Shown here in pieces: positions 1-7,659 of a stretch of 8,756 bases of DNA. Numbering within the stretch: position 1 is the stretch's first letter; every line of letters begins with the position of its first letter. The notes beneath the pieces are model-generated. The model searched no databases and had not been told where the DNA came from. It worked only from the letters and a program-made list of their open reading frames with translations. The position numbers and the translations under genes are program-made. Source of the DNA: Prevotellaceae bacterium (GTDB taxonomy: Bacteria; Bacteroidota; Bacteroidia; Bacteroidales; Bacteroidaceae). The stretch lies in NCBI GenBank assembly GCA_021204715.1, contig JAJPYW010000060.1, forward strand, positions 1 through 8,756, read 5' to 3'.

Positions 1-2
1 CC

Positions 3-1040
<1,038 letters not shown>

Positions 1041-1068
1041 AGCTTTTTCCTGTAATACTATAAAAGAC

Positions 1069-1110
1069 GAGGCGGCAGCCCCCTGCAATACGGGTTACCG
1101 CCTCTCTTTA
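1069..1110 (+). terminator. Probable terminator of ppdK
   Basis: A 7-bp GC-rich stem, GAGGCGG (1069-1075) with CCGCCTC (1098-1104), can be extended inside by CCC/GGG pairing. It is followed by the T-rich stretch TCTTTATAT. It starts 28 bp after the ppdK stop codon, the expected place for an intrinsic terminator. The U-tract is imperfect, so termination strength is uncertain. Confidence 0.5.
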
Positions 1111-1117
1111 TATACAA

Positions 1118-1143
1118 GCCGGTGGCGCCAAGGCGCCACCGGC
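1118..1143. repeat. Perfect 12-bp inverted repeat upstream of the S37 gene
   Basis: GCCGGTGGCGCC (1118-1129), two bases AA, then its exact reverse complement (1132-1143). No T-tract follows on the + strand, so it does not look like a simple terminator. It ends 35 bp before the ATG of the S37 peptidase gene and would sit in its leader if transcription starts upstream. It may be a second half of the ppdK termination region, a regulatory hairpin or a protein-binding palindrome; the sequence does not decide. Confidence 0.6.
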
Positions 1144-1178
1144 ACCCCACCCCCACAACAACCCAAAGAAACAAACCC

Positions 1179-2558
1179 ATGAAACGATTCTTTATTCAAA
1201 AGACCTTGTCGGCCGCCCTGCTGCTGTTGCTCACGGCAACCCCTTTGCTCAAAGCGCAGATAACGCAACAGTCCGCCGACACCACCCTGCAGCAACCCGC
1301 TGACACCACCTTGCAGCAAGCGGTACCCACCGCCCTGCAAGAAAAGCTCGCGGCCCTGCCCGAGATAACCGAGACAAAGACCTTGCAGAGCGAGGAATTC
1401 ACCGAGAAGTACCTCGTCTACTTCACCCAGCCCGTCGACCACACGAACCCCGAGGCAGGCACGTTCCGCCAGCGCGTCATCGTGTCCCACGTGGGCTTTG
1501 ACCGCCCCACCCTCATCATCACCGAGGGCTACGGCGGTGCCTACGCGCTCAACCCCCGCTACCGCGAAGAACTCTCCAAGATGTACGACGCCAACATGGT
1601 CTTCGTGGAACACCGCTACTTCCTCGAGTCCACCCCCGAGCCCTTGGACTGGCAGTACCTCACGGCCCGGAACGCCGCCGACGACCTCCACGCCGTCTGC
1701 CAAGCCTTTAAGACCATCTACCCCGGCAAGTGGATAGCCACCGGCATAAGCAAGGGCGGGCAGACCACCCTCCTTTACCGCACCTTCTACCCCGACGATG
1801 TAGACATCTCCGTGCCCTACGTGGCCCCCTTGTGCTATGACGTGGAAGACGGCCGCCACGAGCCCTTCATCGCCACCCAAGCAGGCACCGAAGAAGAACG
1901 CGCCAAGGTGCGCGCGTTCCAGACGGAAGTCTTGAAGCGCCGCGCCACCCTCGAGCCCATGTTCGAGCAAGCGTGCCGGGAGAAGAACCTCACCTTCCGC
2001 GCGCCCACAAGCGAGATCTACGACTATGCCGTGCTTGAATACTCCTTCTCCTTCTGGCAGTGGGGCACGCCCGTGGAGACCATTCCCCCGGTAGAGACCG
2101 CCACCGACGAGGAGATCTTCGCCCACTTCATGAAGATAAGCGGGGCCGACTACTTCGCCACCGACGGCGCCGACGCCCCCTTCTTCGTGCAGGCCGCCCG
2201 CGAGCTTGGGTATTACGGTTACGACACCACCCCGTTCCAAGGGCTGCTCACCATAGACAGCGCCAAGGGCTACCTCAAGCGCCTCATGCTGCCCCCAGAG
2301 CTGAAAGACATGCCCTTCGACGCGACACTCAGCCGCACCATCGTCAGCTTCTTGCAAGAGAACGACCCCAAGATGATCTTCCTTTATGGCCAGAACGATC
2401 CTTGGACCGCCGCCGGCGTGACGTGGCTCACAGGAAAAGCGAACATCCACGTGTTCCTCCAGCCACGGGGCAGCCACCGCACCCGTATCCACACGATGCC
2501 CGAGGAGATGCAGCAGGAAATCAAAGCTATATTGGACGGGTGGATGGCTGAGCCGTGA
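1179..2558 (+). CDS. Secreted serine peptidase, S37 (PS-10) type
   Basis: Predicted exported serine peptidase of the PS-10/S37 family, related in fold to S28 and prolyl aminopeptidase-like alpha/beta hydrolases. The ATG at 1179 is chosen because it begins a classic signal peptide: MKRF, a Leu/Ala-rich core, and a likely signal peptidase I cleavage after LLKA. A longer in-frame start at 1122 would put an Arg/Pro/Thr-rich stretch ahead of the signal and overlap a strong inverted repeat. The 459-residue protein has the family opening YFTQPVDHTNPEAGTFRQR, the oxyanion-side TEGYGGAY, nucleophile motif GISKGG (Ser191), acid NDPWTA (Asp407) and base GSHRTR (His433), in the order expected of a Ser-Asp-His triad. 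It has no lipobox, so it is probably periplasmic or secreted. An eight-residue tandem repeat follows the signal peptide. No clear TAnnTTTG promoter is visible just upstream. Substrate is unknown; S37 versus S28 is the main uncertainty. Confidence 0.85.
   Translation: MKRFFIQKTLSAALLLLLTATPLLKAQITQQSADTTLQQPADTTLQQAVPTALQEKLAALPEITETKTLQSEEFTEKYLVYFTQPVDHTNPEAGTFRQRVIVSHVGFDRPTLIITEGYGGAYALNPRYREELSKMYDANMVFVEHRYFLESTPEPLDWQYLTARNAADDLHAVCQAFKTIYPGKWIATGISKGGQTTLLYRTFYPDDVDISVPYVAPLCYDVEDGRHEPFIATQAGTEEERAKVRAFQTEVLKRRATLEPMFEQACREKNLTFRAPTSEIYDYAVLEYSFSFWQWGTPVETIPPVETATDEEIFAHFMKISGADYFATDGADAPFFVQAARELGYYGYDTTPFQGLLTIDSAKGYLKRLMLPPELKDMPFDATLSRTIVSFLQENDPKMIFLYGQNDPWTAAGVTWLTGKANIHVFLQPRGSHRTRIHTMPEEMQQEIKAILDGWMAEP
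1248..1343 (+). repeat. In-frame 24-bp (8-codon) tandem repeat in the S37 gene
   Basis: The best two units are 1272-1295 and 1296-1319, differing at three bases and encoding SADTTLQQ and PADTTLQQ. The preceding eight codons (LKAQITQQ) and following eight (AVPTALQE) keep the same register with weaker similarity, so the repetition spans about four units. It lies between the signal peptide and the peptidase domain and probably forms a flexible linker in the mature N-terminus. Two of the three differences between the best units are synonymous; the third changes Ser to Pro. Confidence 0.8.
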
Positions 2559-2578
2559 GTTGCAGGCTGCGGATTACG

Positions 2579-2693
2579 GAAGACAGCAGGTAAAGCTGAC
2601 TGATGAAGAGAGAAGAAGCATGCCGATGAAGAGAGGAGATGCATGCCGATACAGTCAAGCTAAACTTACTGACGTAGATAAACAGAACTTCCT
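2579..2693. repeat. 23-bp-period tandem array A, five units
   Basis: Units begin at 2579, 2602, 2625, 2648 and 2671. Units 2 and 3 are identical at 21 of 23 positions (both start GATGAAGAGAG and end GCATGCC). The outer units are diverged but all five begin with GA and end with CT or CC, and units 4 and 5 share AACTT.CT-type ends. The array begins 21 bp after the S37 stop codon. I see no coding potential. Confidence 0.65.
2668..2685 (+). repeat. Dispersed 18-bp motif, copy 1
   Basis: ACTGACGTAGATAAACAG matches 6627-6644 (ACTGACGTGCGTAAACAG) at 15 of 18 positions; all three differences are in the central triplet. It spans the junction between units 4 and 5 of array A. Function unknown. Confidence 0.6.
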
Positions 2694-2778
2694 TTTATAA
2701 AATACCGAGATACACGTACATTCGCAGGAACCACACACATATAATATAGAGGATAATTCCCATATACTCTTACTTACT

Positions 2779-2870
2779 ACTCCAAGGAATAGTTGCTTGC
2801 TACTCCTTGGAGTAGGTGCTCGCTACTCCAAGGAGTTCTTATCGGCTGCTCCAAGGAGTGGCAAGCAACT
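2779..2870. repeat. 23-bp-period array B of palindromic ACTCCAAGGAGT units, with long stem
   Basis: Four 12-bp cores begin at 2779, 2802, 2825 and 2848, each exactly 23 bp apart and separated by 11-bp spacers that all end in CT. The cores are ACTCCAAGGAAT, ACTCCTTGGAGT, ACTCCAAGGAGT and GCTCCAAGGAGT; each is itself an imperfect palindrome, and the second has its centre inverted. Bases 2790-2815 pair with 2846-2871 over 26 positions without a bulge (24 Watson-Crick plus two U-G if read as + strand RNA), leaving a 30-base loop that contains the third core. No T-tract follows, so it is not an obvious intrinsic terminator. Confidence 0.8.
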
Positions 2871-2989
2871 ACTTCACAGTAGTATTTCTGATTATCTTAG
2901 TAAGTTGATGCAAAGTGCTTTAAGAGATGACGGAAATGTACATCCATAAGTAAGGGCAGGTTGTTTCAAAACGAAACTGCGTAGAAATT

Positions 2990-3082
2990 CAGCAAGCAAA
3001 AATGATGTATTTCAGCAAACATCTGCAAGGCATTTGAAGCAAGCACCTACAACCCGTGTCAGCACCCTCTTGCTCCCAAAAC
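2990..3082. repeat. Degenerate 23-bp-period array C
   Basis: CAGCAAGCA, CAGCAAACA, AAGCAAGCA and CAGCACCCT begin at 2990, 3013, 3037 and 3060, giving spacings of 23, 24 and 23 bp. The first two full units agree at about 14 of 23 positions and share the end ATTT (TATTT, CATTT). A possible further unit begins at 3083 (CTGCA), just beyond the S41-like stop codon at 3097-3099. This is the weakest of the arrays and would not be called on its own without the others. Confidence 0.45.
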
Positions 3083-3096
3083 CTGCATAGAACTGA

Positions 3097-4401
3097 TTAC
3101 TCTGTGCTTGAGTCATCTTCCTGCTCATCTTCACCCGTTATCAGCTTGATTGCCTGCCTTAGCAGCAGCTCCTCGGTGTCGCCCAAGGGCAGGAAATAGG
3201 CGAGGTAGGAAGTGGGGTTGAGGGAGTAGTCGGGCTTGAAGCCGCCGGAGTAGTCGGCGGTGCCCTCGGCGTTGTACACGTAGCACACCACGGGAGAGAG
3301 GTGCCACGCATACTCGGTGTTGATGAAGCTCTCGCGCGCCACCCGCTGCCCGGTGGTGGTTTGACCAATGAGCACCACGTCCATGTAGGGCTTGAGGCAG
3401 TTGATGAGGATCTCGGCCATGTCGGCCGTGGTGCCCGAGGTGAGCACGTACAAGGTGGAGAGGTTCAAGTTGGCCCCACCCCGGCCTATCATCGTGCCGA
3501 AGTCGATGGTGCGGTTGTCGGCGCTGCGCTGCTCGTTATACTCAAGCGAGGCGAGCGTGCGCCCCGGCGTGCCGGCGGGGGCAAGTATATCGGCAATGAG
3601 GAGCATGCTGTCCCAGTCGCCGCCCTCGTTGTAGCGCAAGTCCAAGACGAAATCGGTAACGCCGGCTGCCTGACATTCCAAGGAGAAGGCGCGCAGGCGG
3701 TCGTCATACACTTCGCTGTCGGTCTCGGTGCCGGCGGTGAAGCTGTTGTAGAGCAGGTAGCCCACGGTGTAGCGCGTGCCTTCCAAGGAGATTATCTTGG
3801 AGAGGGGAATGGCGTCGTCGCTCACTTCGCGCTCCGCCGGCAAGGTGGTGGTGGCCACAAGCTCTATGTAGGAGGTCTCGGTCAAGGAGTCGGGGTCTAC
3901 TTCTACCACGTATTTGCCTATGTCTAGCGCGCATCCTTCGCCCTCTTGCAGCATCCACTCGTTGTTCTTGGTCAAGGAATCTCCGTCCACCGACATTATC
4001 CAGTCGCCGCGAAGCAGTCCGGCGTCGGCGGCGGGCGAGTCCGAAGAGACGTAGGTCACAAGGGCATTGTAGCAGGAGTCGCTCTGGTCTACTTTGTAGA
4101 GCGTGTACTCGAAGCCGAAGCCGGTCTCGGGTTCCGTGTAAAGGGTGTCGACCTTCGAGTATTTGTCGCTCGACGTGACCAAGTTCTTCAAGAAGGTGGC
4201 GGGCGCTTGGAAGTAGTTCAGCTTCTTGGTGGAGGGAAGGTCTTCCGCCCAGAGGTAATTCACGCGCATCACGCTGTCTATCCACAGGTCGCGCCCCGTC
4301 AGGGGGTAGTACTCCGGCCAGCGGTCTTCGCCGCAGGCGAGCGTGCCAAGCAGCAGCAAGGTCGCTGGCACAAGCAGTAGGAGGTGTGTGGCGCGCTTCA
4401 T
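3097..4401 (-). CDS. S41 (C-terminal processing peptidase)-like lipoprotein, predicted inactive
   Basis: A 434-residue exported lipoprotein of the S41/CtpA family. The ATG at 4401 is chosen over one 10 codons upstream because it starts the signal peptide directly (MKR, Leu-rich core) and leaves room for the -7 element. The lipobox LGTLAC puts the lipidated Cys at 23; it is followed by GED, acidic residues that in some Bacteroidetes favour surface export. Order: Bacteroidales-type N-terminal helical segment (GEDRWPEY...LNYF), PDZ domain around 95-185 ([15 protein letters not shown]), then the S41 fold with GYLLYNSF and DLRYNEGG. The family's TASASE is here TADMAE, so Asp327 stands at the nucleophile Ser position, and the GK of the Lys motif is GQ (Gln352). 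The 25-residue spacing between the two equals that of Ser452-Lys477 in E. coli Prc. The reading frame is otherwise intact, so this looks like a pseudoenzyme, perhaps a binding or scaffold protein, rather than a decaying gene. Its partner is unknown. Confidence 0.9.
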   Translation of the reverse strand: MKRATHLLLLVPATLLLLGTLACGEDRWPEYYPLTGRDLWIDSVMRVNYLWAEDLPSTKKLNYFQAPATFLKNLVTSSDKYSKVDTLYTEPETGFGFEYTLYKVDQSDSCYNALVTYVSSDSPAADAGLLRGDWIMSVDGDSLTKNNEWMLQEGEGCALDIGKYVVEVDPDSLTETSYIELVATTTLPAEREVSDDAIPLSKIISLEGTRYTVGYLLYNSFTAGTETDSEVYDDRLRAFSLECQAAGVTDFVLDLRYNEGGDWDSMLLIADILAPAGTPGRTLASLEYNEQRSADNRTIDFGTMIGRGGANLNLSTLYVLTSGTTADMAEILINCLKPYMDVVLIGQTTTGQRVARESFINTEYAWHLSPVVCYVYNAEGTADYSGGFKPDYSLNPTSYLAYFLPLGDTEELLLRQAIKLITGEDEQEDDSSTE

Positions 4402-4428
4402 GGGGACATCGGTGTTTGGTTCGTGCTG

Positions 4429-4436
4429 CAAAATTA
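4429..4436 (-). promoter_or_regulatory. Candidate -7 element for the S41-like gene
   Basis: CAAAATTA on the + strand reads TAATTTTG on the - strand, an exact match to the Bacteroidetes -7 consensus TAnnTTTG. It lies 28 bp upstream of the ATG, which would give a short leader of about 20 nt. I see no convincing TTTG -33 box at the usual distance, so this rests on one element plus position. Confidence 0.45.
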
Positions 4437-4490
4437 GCGAAATTGTTTGTTACTTGGTCATCTTCAAGGCGAAAATCCCCGCGCGCCGGT

Positions 4491-4522
4491 GTTGCTTACG
4501 TCAAATTATCTCTCTATTTTTG
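4491..4522 (+). promoter_or_regulatory. Candidate promoter of mnmA
   Basis: TATTTTTG at 4515-4522 matches TAnnTTTG, with GTTG (a near match to the TTTG -33 box) at 4491-4494 and a 20-bp spacer, inside the usual 19-21 range. Transcription would start near 4528-4530, about 20 nt before the ATG. Together with the opposing -7 element at 4429-4436 it makes this 148-bp gap a divergent promoter region. Confidence 0.55.
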
Positions 4523-4537
4523 TCGCCGGAACTACTG

Positions 4538-4544
4538 AAAGGAG
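4538..4544 (+). promoter_or_regulatory. Shine-Dalgarno sequence of mnmA
   Basis: AAAGGAG lies 5 nt before the ATG at 4550 and fixes that start. The same frame stays open upstream to 4343, but those codons are antisense to the S41-like gene or in the promoter. A strong Shine-Dalgarno is uncommon in Bacteroidetes, and the other genes in this window whose starts are visible do not have one. Confidence 0.65.
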
Positions 4545-4549
4545 ATTGC

Positions 4550-5614
4550 ATGGAGATTGCCGTACTTTTGTCGGGGGGCGTGGACAGCTCGGTGGTGGTG
4601 CACCTGCTTTGCGAGCAGGGGTACAGGCCGTCGCTGTTCTACATCAAGATTGGCCGCGACGACGTGGACTACATGGACTGCAGCGCCGAGGAGGACTGGG
4701 AGATATCAAGGAGCATCGCCCGCCGCTACAGGCTTCCCTTGGAGATGGTGGACTTGCAGCAGGAGTACTGGGACCGGGTGGCGGCCTACGCCATCGACAA
4801 GGTGCGCCGGGGGCTCACGCCCAACCCCGACGTGATGTGCAACAAGTACATCAAGTTCGGCTGCTTCGAGGAGCGCGTGGGCAAGGACTTCGACCTTACC
4901 GCCACGGGGCACTATGCCAAGCGGCTCGAGATAGATGGGCGTGTGTGGCTCGGCACCGCGGCCGACCCTGTCAAGGACCAGACGGACTTCTTGGCGCAAC
5001 TCGAGTACGGGCAAATCAGCAAGCTGCTCTTCCCCTTGGGGGACATGCTAAAGAGCGAGGTGCGCCGGGTAGCCGCGCAAGCGGGGCTTCCTTCGGCCGG
5101 CAGGCGCGACAGCCAAGGCATCTGCTTCCTTGGTAAAATAGACTATAACGACTTCGTGCGCCGGTTCTTGGGCGAGCGCGACGGCGAGATCGTCGAGCTT
5201 GAAACGGGGCGCGTACTTGGCACCCACCACGGCTTCTGGTTCCACACGATAGGCCAGCGCAAGGGCTTGGGGCTGAGTGGCGGGCCTTGGTTTGTCATCC
5301 GCAAGGACACGGAGCGGAATATTGTGTATGTCTCCCGGGGATATGATACCGAAAAGCAGTTTGCCTACGGGTTCCTGATGCAGGGATTCCACTTTATCAC
5401 GGCTGATCCTTGGGGGGAGTCGGTGGATGGTGTTCCCGTTACTTTCAAGATTCGGCATACGCCCGAGTTTAGCCGGGGGTTACTGTACCGGGAGACGGAT
5501 GGATACCGCATTGCGTCAGAAGGGAAGCTGCAGGGGGTGGCACCGGGACAGTTTGGGGTGGTGTATGATGAAGCGGCCAAGGTGTGCATAGGGAGTGGGG
5601 AGATTGCGGGGTAA
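4550..5614 (+). CDS. mnmA: tRNA-specific 2-thiouridylase MnmA
   Basis: Catalyses ATP-dependent 2-thiolation of the wobble uridine (U34) of tRNAs for Lys, Glu and Gln in the cytoplasm, taking sulfur from a persulfide relay. The 354-residue length is usual for the family. The N-terminal PP-loop is LLSGGVDSS (residues 6-14), the adenylation site. Cys97 in [13 protein letters not shown] and Cys192 in DSQGICFLG correspond to the catalytic pair Cys102/Cys199 of E. coli. [17 protein letters not shown] and HTIGQRKGL follow in the expected order, then the C-terminal beta-barrel. KDQTDFL in place of the more usual KDQSYFL is a variation I associate with Bacteroidales copies, which often have more than one mnmA paralogue, so this may be one of two. 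It is transcribed divergently from the S41-like gene, and its stop lies 235 bp before the next gene. Confidence 0.96.
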   Translation: MEIAVLLSGGVDSSVVVHLLCEQGYRPSLFYIKIGRDDVDYMDCSAEEDWEISRSIARRYRLPLEMVDLQQEYWDRVAAYAIDKVRRGLTPNPDVMCNKYIKFGCFEERVGKDFDLTATGHYAKRLEIDGRVWLGTAADPVKDQTDFLAQLEYGQISKLLFPLGDMLKSEVRRVAAQAGLPSAGRRDSQGICFLGKIDYNDFVRRFLGERDGEIVELETGRVLGTHHGFWFHTIGQRKGLGLSGGPWFVIRKDTERNIVYVSRGYDTEKQFAYGFLMQGFHFITADPWGESVDGVPVTFKIRHTPEFSRGLLYRETDGYRIASEGKLQGVAPGQFGVVYDEAAKVCIGSGEIAG

Positions 5615-5813
5615 TCTCGAAGGTGGCGCCGGCAAGGGTTGCTAGGGATGATTCATTGGCGCGTCAGGAAGGAGGTAGATGTCTTCTTCAAGCGTTTAAG
5701 GGATAAATGTGGGGATCTTCTTCGCTCTTTCAGCAATATATAAGAAACCGCCGCGTGGGGAAGAGTTTTTACATCTTGTGGGCGTGTTTGCGGAATAATT
5801 GCACGTTTTTGCT

Positions 5814-5821
5814 TACCTTTG
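5814..5821 (+). promoter_or_regulatory. Candidate -7 element for the glycine-zipper lipoprotein
   Basis: TACCTTTG matches TAnnTTTG exactly, 28 bp before the ATG at 5850. A TTTG at 5787-5790 is a possible -33 box, but its 23-bp spacer is longer than the usual 19-21 bp. The rest of the 5615-5849 gap shows no gene or clear terminator. Confidence 0.5.
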
Positions 5822-5849
5822 CCGGTACGAAACAATAAATCACTGCATT

Positions 5850-6524
5850 ATGAAGAGACTACTTATAGGATGCTTGGCGGCTTGCTTGCTGCTTAGTGGT
5901 TGCGCCACCGGCCGCTACGGGGCGGGCAACGCGGGCGCTGTGTATGCAGGTGCCTCCATCGGCGGCAACTTGGGAGGCGCCATGGGCGGATTGATTGGCT
6001 CGGGAAACCATGGCGCGCGGGGCGGCTTCCGCGGTTCGGCCATAGGCACCATCATAGGCACCGTGGCCGGGGCCGCCATAGCAAGCGCGGCCACCACGCC
6101 CAAGCAGGAGGAGAAGGCCTACGTGGTGGAACGCACCCCCTCCACCGTGACGCGCGTGGAGACTACTTCCCCGCTGGCCGACTTGCAAATCAACAACATC
6201 CGCTTCATCGACGACGGACGCGACCAAGTGATCAACGCGGGTGAACTGAGCAAGGTCATCTTCGAGATTACCAACGAGGGCGACCAGACTGCCTACAACG
6301 TGCTGCCCGTAGTGAGCGAGACCACCGGCGCGAAGTATCTCTACATCTCTTCGAGCATCTTGGTGGAGGAGATCGCGCCCGGCGAAGGCATCAAGTACAC
6401 GGCGAACATCGAGGCGGGTGACAAGCTAAAGAGCGGCATCGTCACAATACACGTGGCCGTGGCCGACGAGTATGGCAACGAGTATGACTCGCAGGAGTTT
6501 ACGCTGAAAACCGAGAAGGAGTAG
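5850..6524 (+). CDS. Glycine-zipper lipoprotein with C-terminal beta-sandwich-like domain
   Basis: A 224-residue predicted lipoprotein of unknown function. The ATG at 5850 starts the signal peptide MKRLLIGCLAACLLLSGC, with LSGC as lipobox and Cys18 as the lipidated residue; the in-frame stretch from 5799 overlaps the promoter and is not used. Residues 34-81 form a glycine zipper with Gly spaced every three or four residues (GGNLGGAMGGLIG, then GSAIGTIIGTVAGAA), the pattern of small membrane-packing helices in outer-membrane and envelope lipoproteins. After a linker, residues 112-222 alternate polar and hydrophobic residues and look like a CARDB/Ig-like beta domain (LQINNIRFID...GELSKVIFEITNEGDQTAYNV). 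No acidic run follows Cys18, so it may face the periplasm. There is no Shine-Dalgarno; the bases before ATG are A/T-rich. Not operonic with mnmA as far as I can see. Confidence 0.8.
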   Translation: MKRLLIGCLAACLLLSGCATGRYGAGNAGAVYAGASIGGNLGGAMGGLIGSGNHGARGGFRGSAIGTIIGTVAGAAIASAATTPKQEEKAYVVERTPSTVTRVETTSPLADLQINNIRFIDDGRDQVINAGELSKVIFEITNEGDQTAYNVLPVVSETTGAKYLYISSSILVEEIAPGEGIKYTANIEAGDKLKSGIVTIHVAVADEYGNEYDSQEFTLKTEKE

Positions 6525-6585
6525 GCGGGCTTTCTTTATCGTAGCAGGCAGGTTTGAACAAACGTAATAAGCCAACAGCAGCTGA

Positions 6586-6609
6586 TGCGGCAGGCGGAGA
6601 CTTGCCGCA
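6586..6609. repeat. Short GC-rich hairpin after the lipoprotein gene
   Basis: TGCGGCA (6586-6592) pairs with TGCCGCA (6603-6609) across a 10-base loop, about 60 bp after the stop codon. No T-tract follows. It could contribute to 3'-end formation of the lipoprotein transcript, but this is weak. Confidence 0.35.
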
Positions 6610-6626
6610 CTATAGGCTTGCAAGAC

Positions 6627-6644
6627 ACTGACGTGCGTAAACAG
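6627..6644 (+). repeat. Dispersed 18-bp motif, copy 2
   Basis: ACTGACGTGCGTAAACAG matches the motif at 2668-2685 except in its central triplet. It runs directly into the 22-bp inverted repeat that begins at 6643. Both copies are in spacers between convergent genes and on the same strand of the window. Confidence 0.6.
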
Positions 6645-6690
6645 TAACCCCTTTAGTCCGAAGCTGTCGCTTCGGACTAAAGGGGTTACT
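6643..6690. terminator. Perfect 22-bp inverted repeat between convergent genes, possible bidirectional terminator
   Basis: Arm 6643-6664 (ending CTTTAGTCCGAAGC) is the exact reverse complement of 6669-6690, with the loop TGTC at 6665-6668. It sits between the convergent lipoprotein gene and nagB, where a shared transcription end is expected, but neither side has a T-tract. A dispersed palindromic element is an alternative reading. The pairing is certain; the role is not. Confidence 0.6.
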
Positions 6691-6693
6691 TGT

Positions 6694-6785
6694 ATATGGA
6701 AGAAGGAAAGGAATAATCCTTGAAAATCAAAGCAATCAGTCTTTGAAGAAAGAGCCGGATTTTCTTTGAAGAAAGAACCGGCCCG
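6694..6785. repeat. 23-bp-period tandem array D, four units
   Basis: Units begin at 6694, 6717, 6740 and 6763. Units 3 and 4 match at 18 of 23 positions, sharing TCTTTGAAGAAAGA and CCGG. Unit 2 begins TCCTTGAAAA, and unit 1 has GAAGAA in the same register. The array starts 3 bp after the 22-bp hairpin and ends 35 bp before the nagB stop codon, so it would lie in the nagB 3' untranslated region unless transcription ends earlier. Confidence 0.7.
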
Positions 6786-6820
6786 ATTCCATTGAACCAC
6801 CCTTACCTATAAGGAAGCCC

Positions 6821-7633
6821 TTACTTCAATAACGACTGCGGATCAAGATGCTCCCTCTCGATGTCCTTGAAGTAACGGTAAGTACCCACTTTGAGCTCCT
6901 CGGTGGCGGCGTCGTCGCACACGATAATGCCTTTGCGGTGCAGCTGCAAGGCACTGATGGTCCACATCTGCATGACGGGCCCCTCAACGGCGTGCCGAAG
7001 GGCGCGGGCCTTGTTGTGGCCATTGACAAGTATCATCACCTCTTTGGCGTCGAGCACAGTCCCCACACCTACGGTCAGGGCCGTCTTAGGCACTTTGGCC
7101 ACATCGTGCTCGAAAAAGCGGGAGTTGGCCAAGATAGTGTCTGTGGTCAACGTCTTCTGTCTGGTGCGCGAAGACAAGGAAGAACCCGGCTCGTTGAAGG
7201 CGATGTGGCCGTCGGGCCCTATCCCGCCCATGAAGAGGTCGATGCCGCCACAAACGGCGATGGCCTCCTCGTAGGCGGCGCACTCGGCTTCAAGGTCGGG
7301 GGCGTTGCCGTTCAAGATATGGACGTTCCGGGGCTCTATGTCGATGTGACCGAAGAAGTTCGTCCACATGAAGGAGTAATAGCTTTCCGGATGCTCCCGG
7401 GACAAGCCCACGTACTCGTCCATGTTGAACGTGACCACGTGGCGGAAGGAGACAACTCCTTGCCCGCACAAGTCTATCAAGGCCTTGTACATGCCGAGCG
7501 GGGAGGAGCCGGTGGGACACCCCAATATGAATGGCTTCTCGGCCGTGGGGCGGGCAGCCCTGATTTTAGCGGCCACGTAGCAGGCTGCCCACTGTGAGAC
7601 AGACGCATAGTCCGGTTGGATAATCAATCGCAT
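6821..7633 (-). CDS. nagB: Glucosamine-6-phosphate deaminase NagB
   Basis: Converts glucosamine-6-phosphate to fructose-6-phosphate and ammonia in the cytoplasm, the step that feeds amino sugars from glycans and mucins into glycolysis. The 270-residue protein aligns without gaps to E. coli NagB as far as I can follow. Catalytic residues Asp72 (NMDEYVG), Asp141, His143 and Glu148 (DGHIAFNEP) are present. The residues that bind the allosteric activator N-acetylglucosamine-6-phosphate in E. coli (Ser151, Arg158, Lys160, Tyr254) also appear conserved, so allosteric activation is plausible. The ATG at 7633 is chosen because MRLII matches the family N-terminus; an in-frame start 18 codons upstream adds unrelated residues. 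No Shine-Dalgarno is seen. The gene upstream on the same strand is the radical SAM gene, 290 bp away, too far for a tight operon, and a candidate promoter lies at its 3' end. Confidence 0.97.
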   Translation of the reverse strand: MRLIIQPDYASVSQWAACYVAAKIRAARPTAEKPFILGCPTGSSPLGMYKALIDLCGQGVVSFRHVVTFNMDEYVGLSREHPESYYSFMWTNFFGHIDIEPRNVHILNGNAPDLEAECAAYEEAIAVCGGIDLFMGGIGPDGHIAFNEPGSSLSSRTRQKTLTTDTILANSRFFEHDVAKVPKTALTVGVGTVLDAKEVMILVNGHNKARALRHAVEGPVMQMWTISALQLHRKGIIVCDDAATEELKVGTYRYFKDIEREHLDPQSLLK

Positions 7634-7659
7634 AGTAGTTTGGTTTAACGTGAATATTT

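Larger units (their letters stand above)
2559..3096. other. 538-bp convergent spacer made largely of short repeats, no gene
   Basis: This lies between the stop codons of the convergent S37 and S41-like genes. It is clearly more AT-rich than the genes, and no reading frame of credible length or composition is present. It holds three stretches with 23-bp periodicity (2579-2693, 2779-2870, 2990-3082), described separately. The remainder (about 2694-2778 and 2871-2989) shows nothing I can identify. No classic terminator with a T-tract is evident for either gene. Confidence 0.75.

Noticed and set aside
1095..2492. 465-codon open frame on the - strand, antisense to the S37 peptidase gene
   Set aside because: Its product is a low-complexity Gly/Val/Glu/Leu-rich run with no recognisable motif, typical of the complement of GC-rich codons. 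The + strand frame has a signal peptide and a full catalytic triad.
2779..2870. Array B as a CRISPR array
   Set aside because: The repeats are only 12 bp and the spacers 11 bp, with the spacers complementary to one another; no cas genes are visible.
3301..3927. 208-codon + strand frame inside the S41-like gene
   Set aside because: Antisense shadow of a gene with a clear lipobox, PDZ domain and S41 motifs; its own translation shows no motif.
5623..5634. GGTGGCGCCGGC after mnmA as a second copy of the 1118-1143 palindrome
   Set aside because: Only nine bases are shared with one arm and the other arm is missing; expected by chance in GC-rich DNA.
5653..5835. 60-codon - strand frame in the gap before the glycine-zipper gene
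   Set aside because: Basic, motif-free product with no promoter or ribosome site, overlapping the candidate promoter of the lipoprotein gene.
6848..7597. 249-codon + strand frame opposite nagB
   Set aside because: nagB aligns along its full length with the known enzyme; the opposite frame is a composition artefact.
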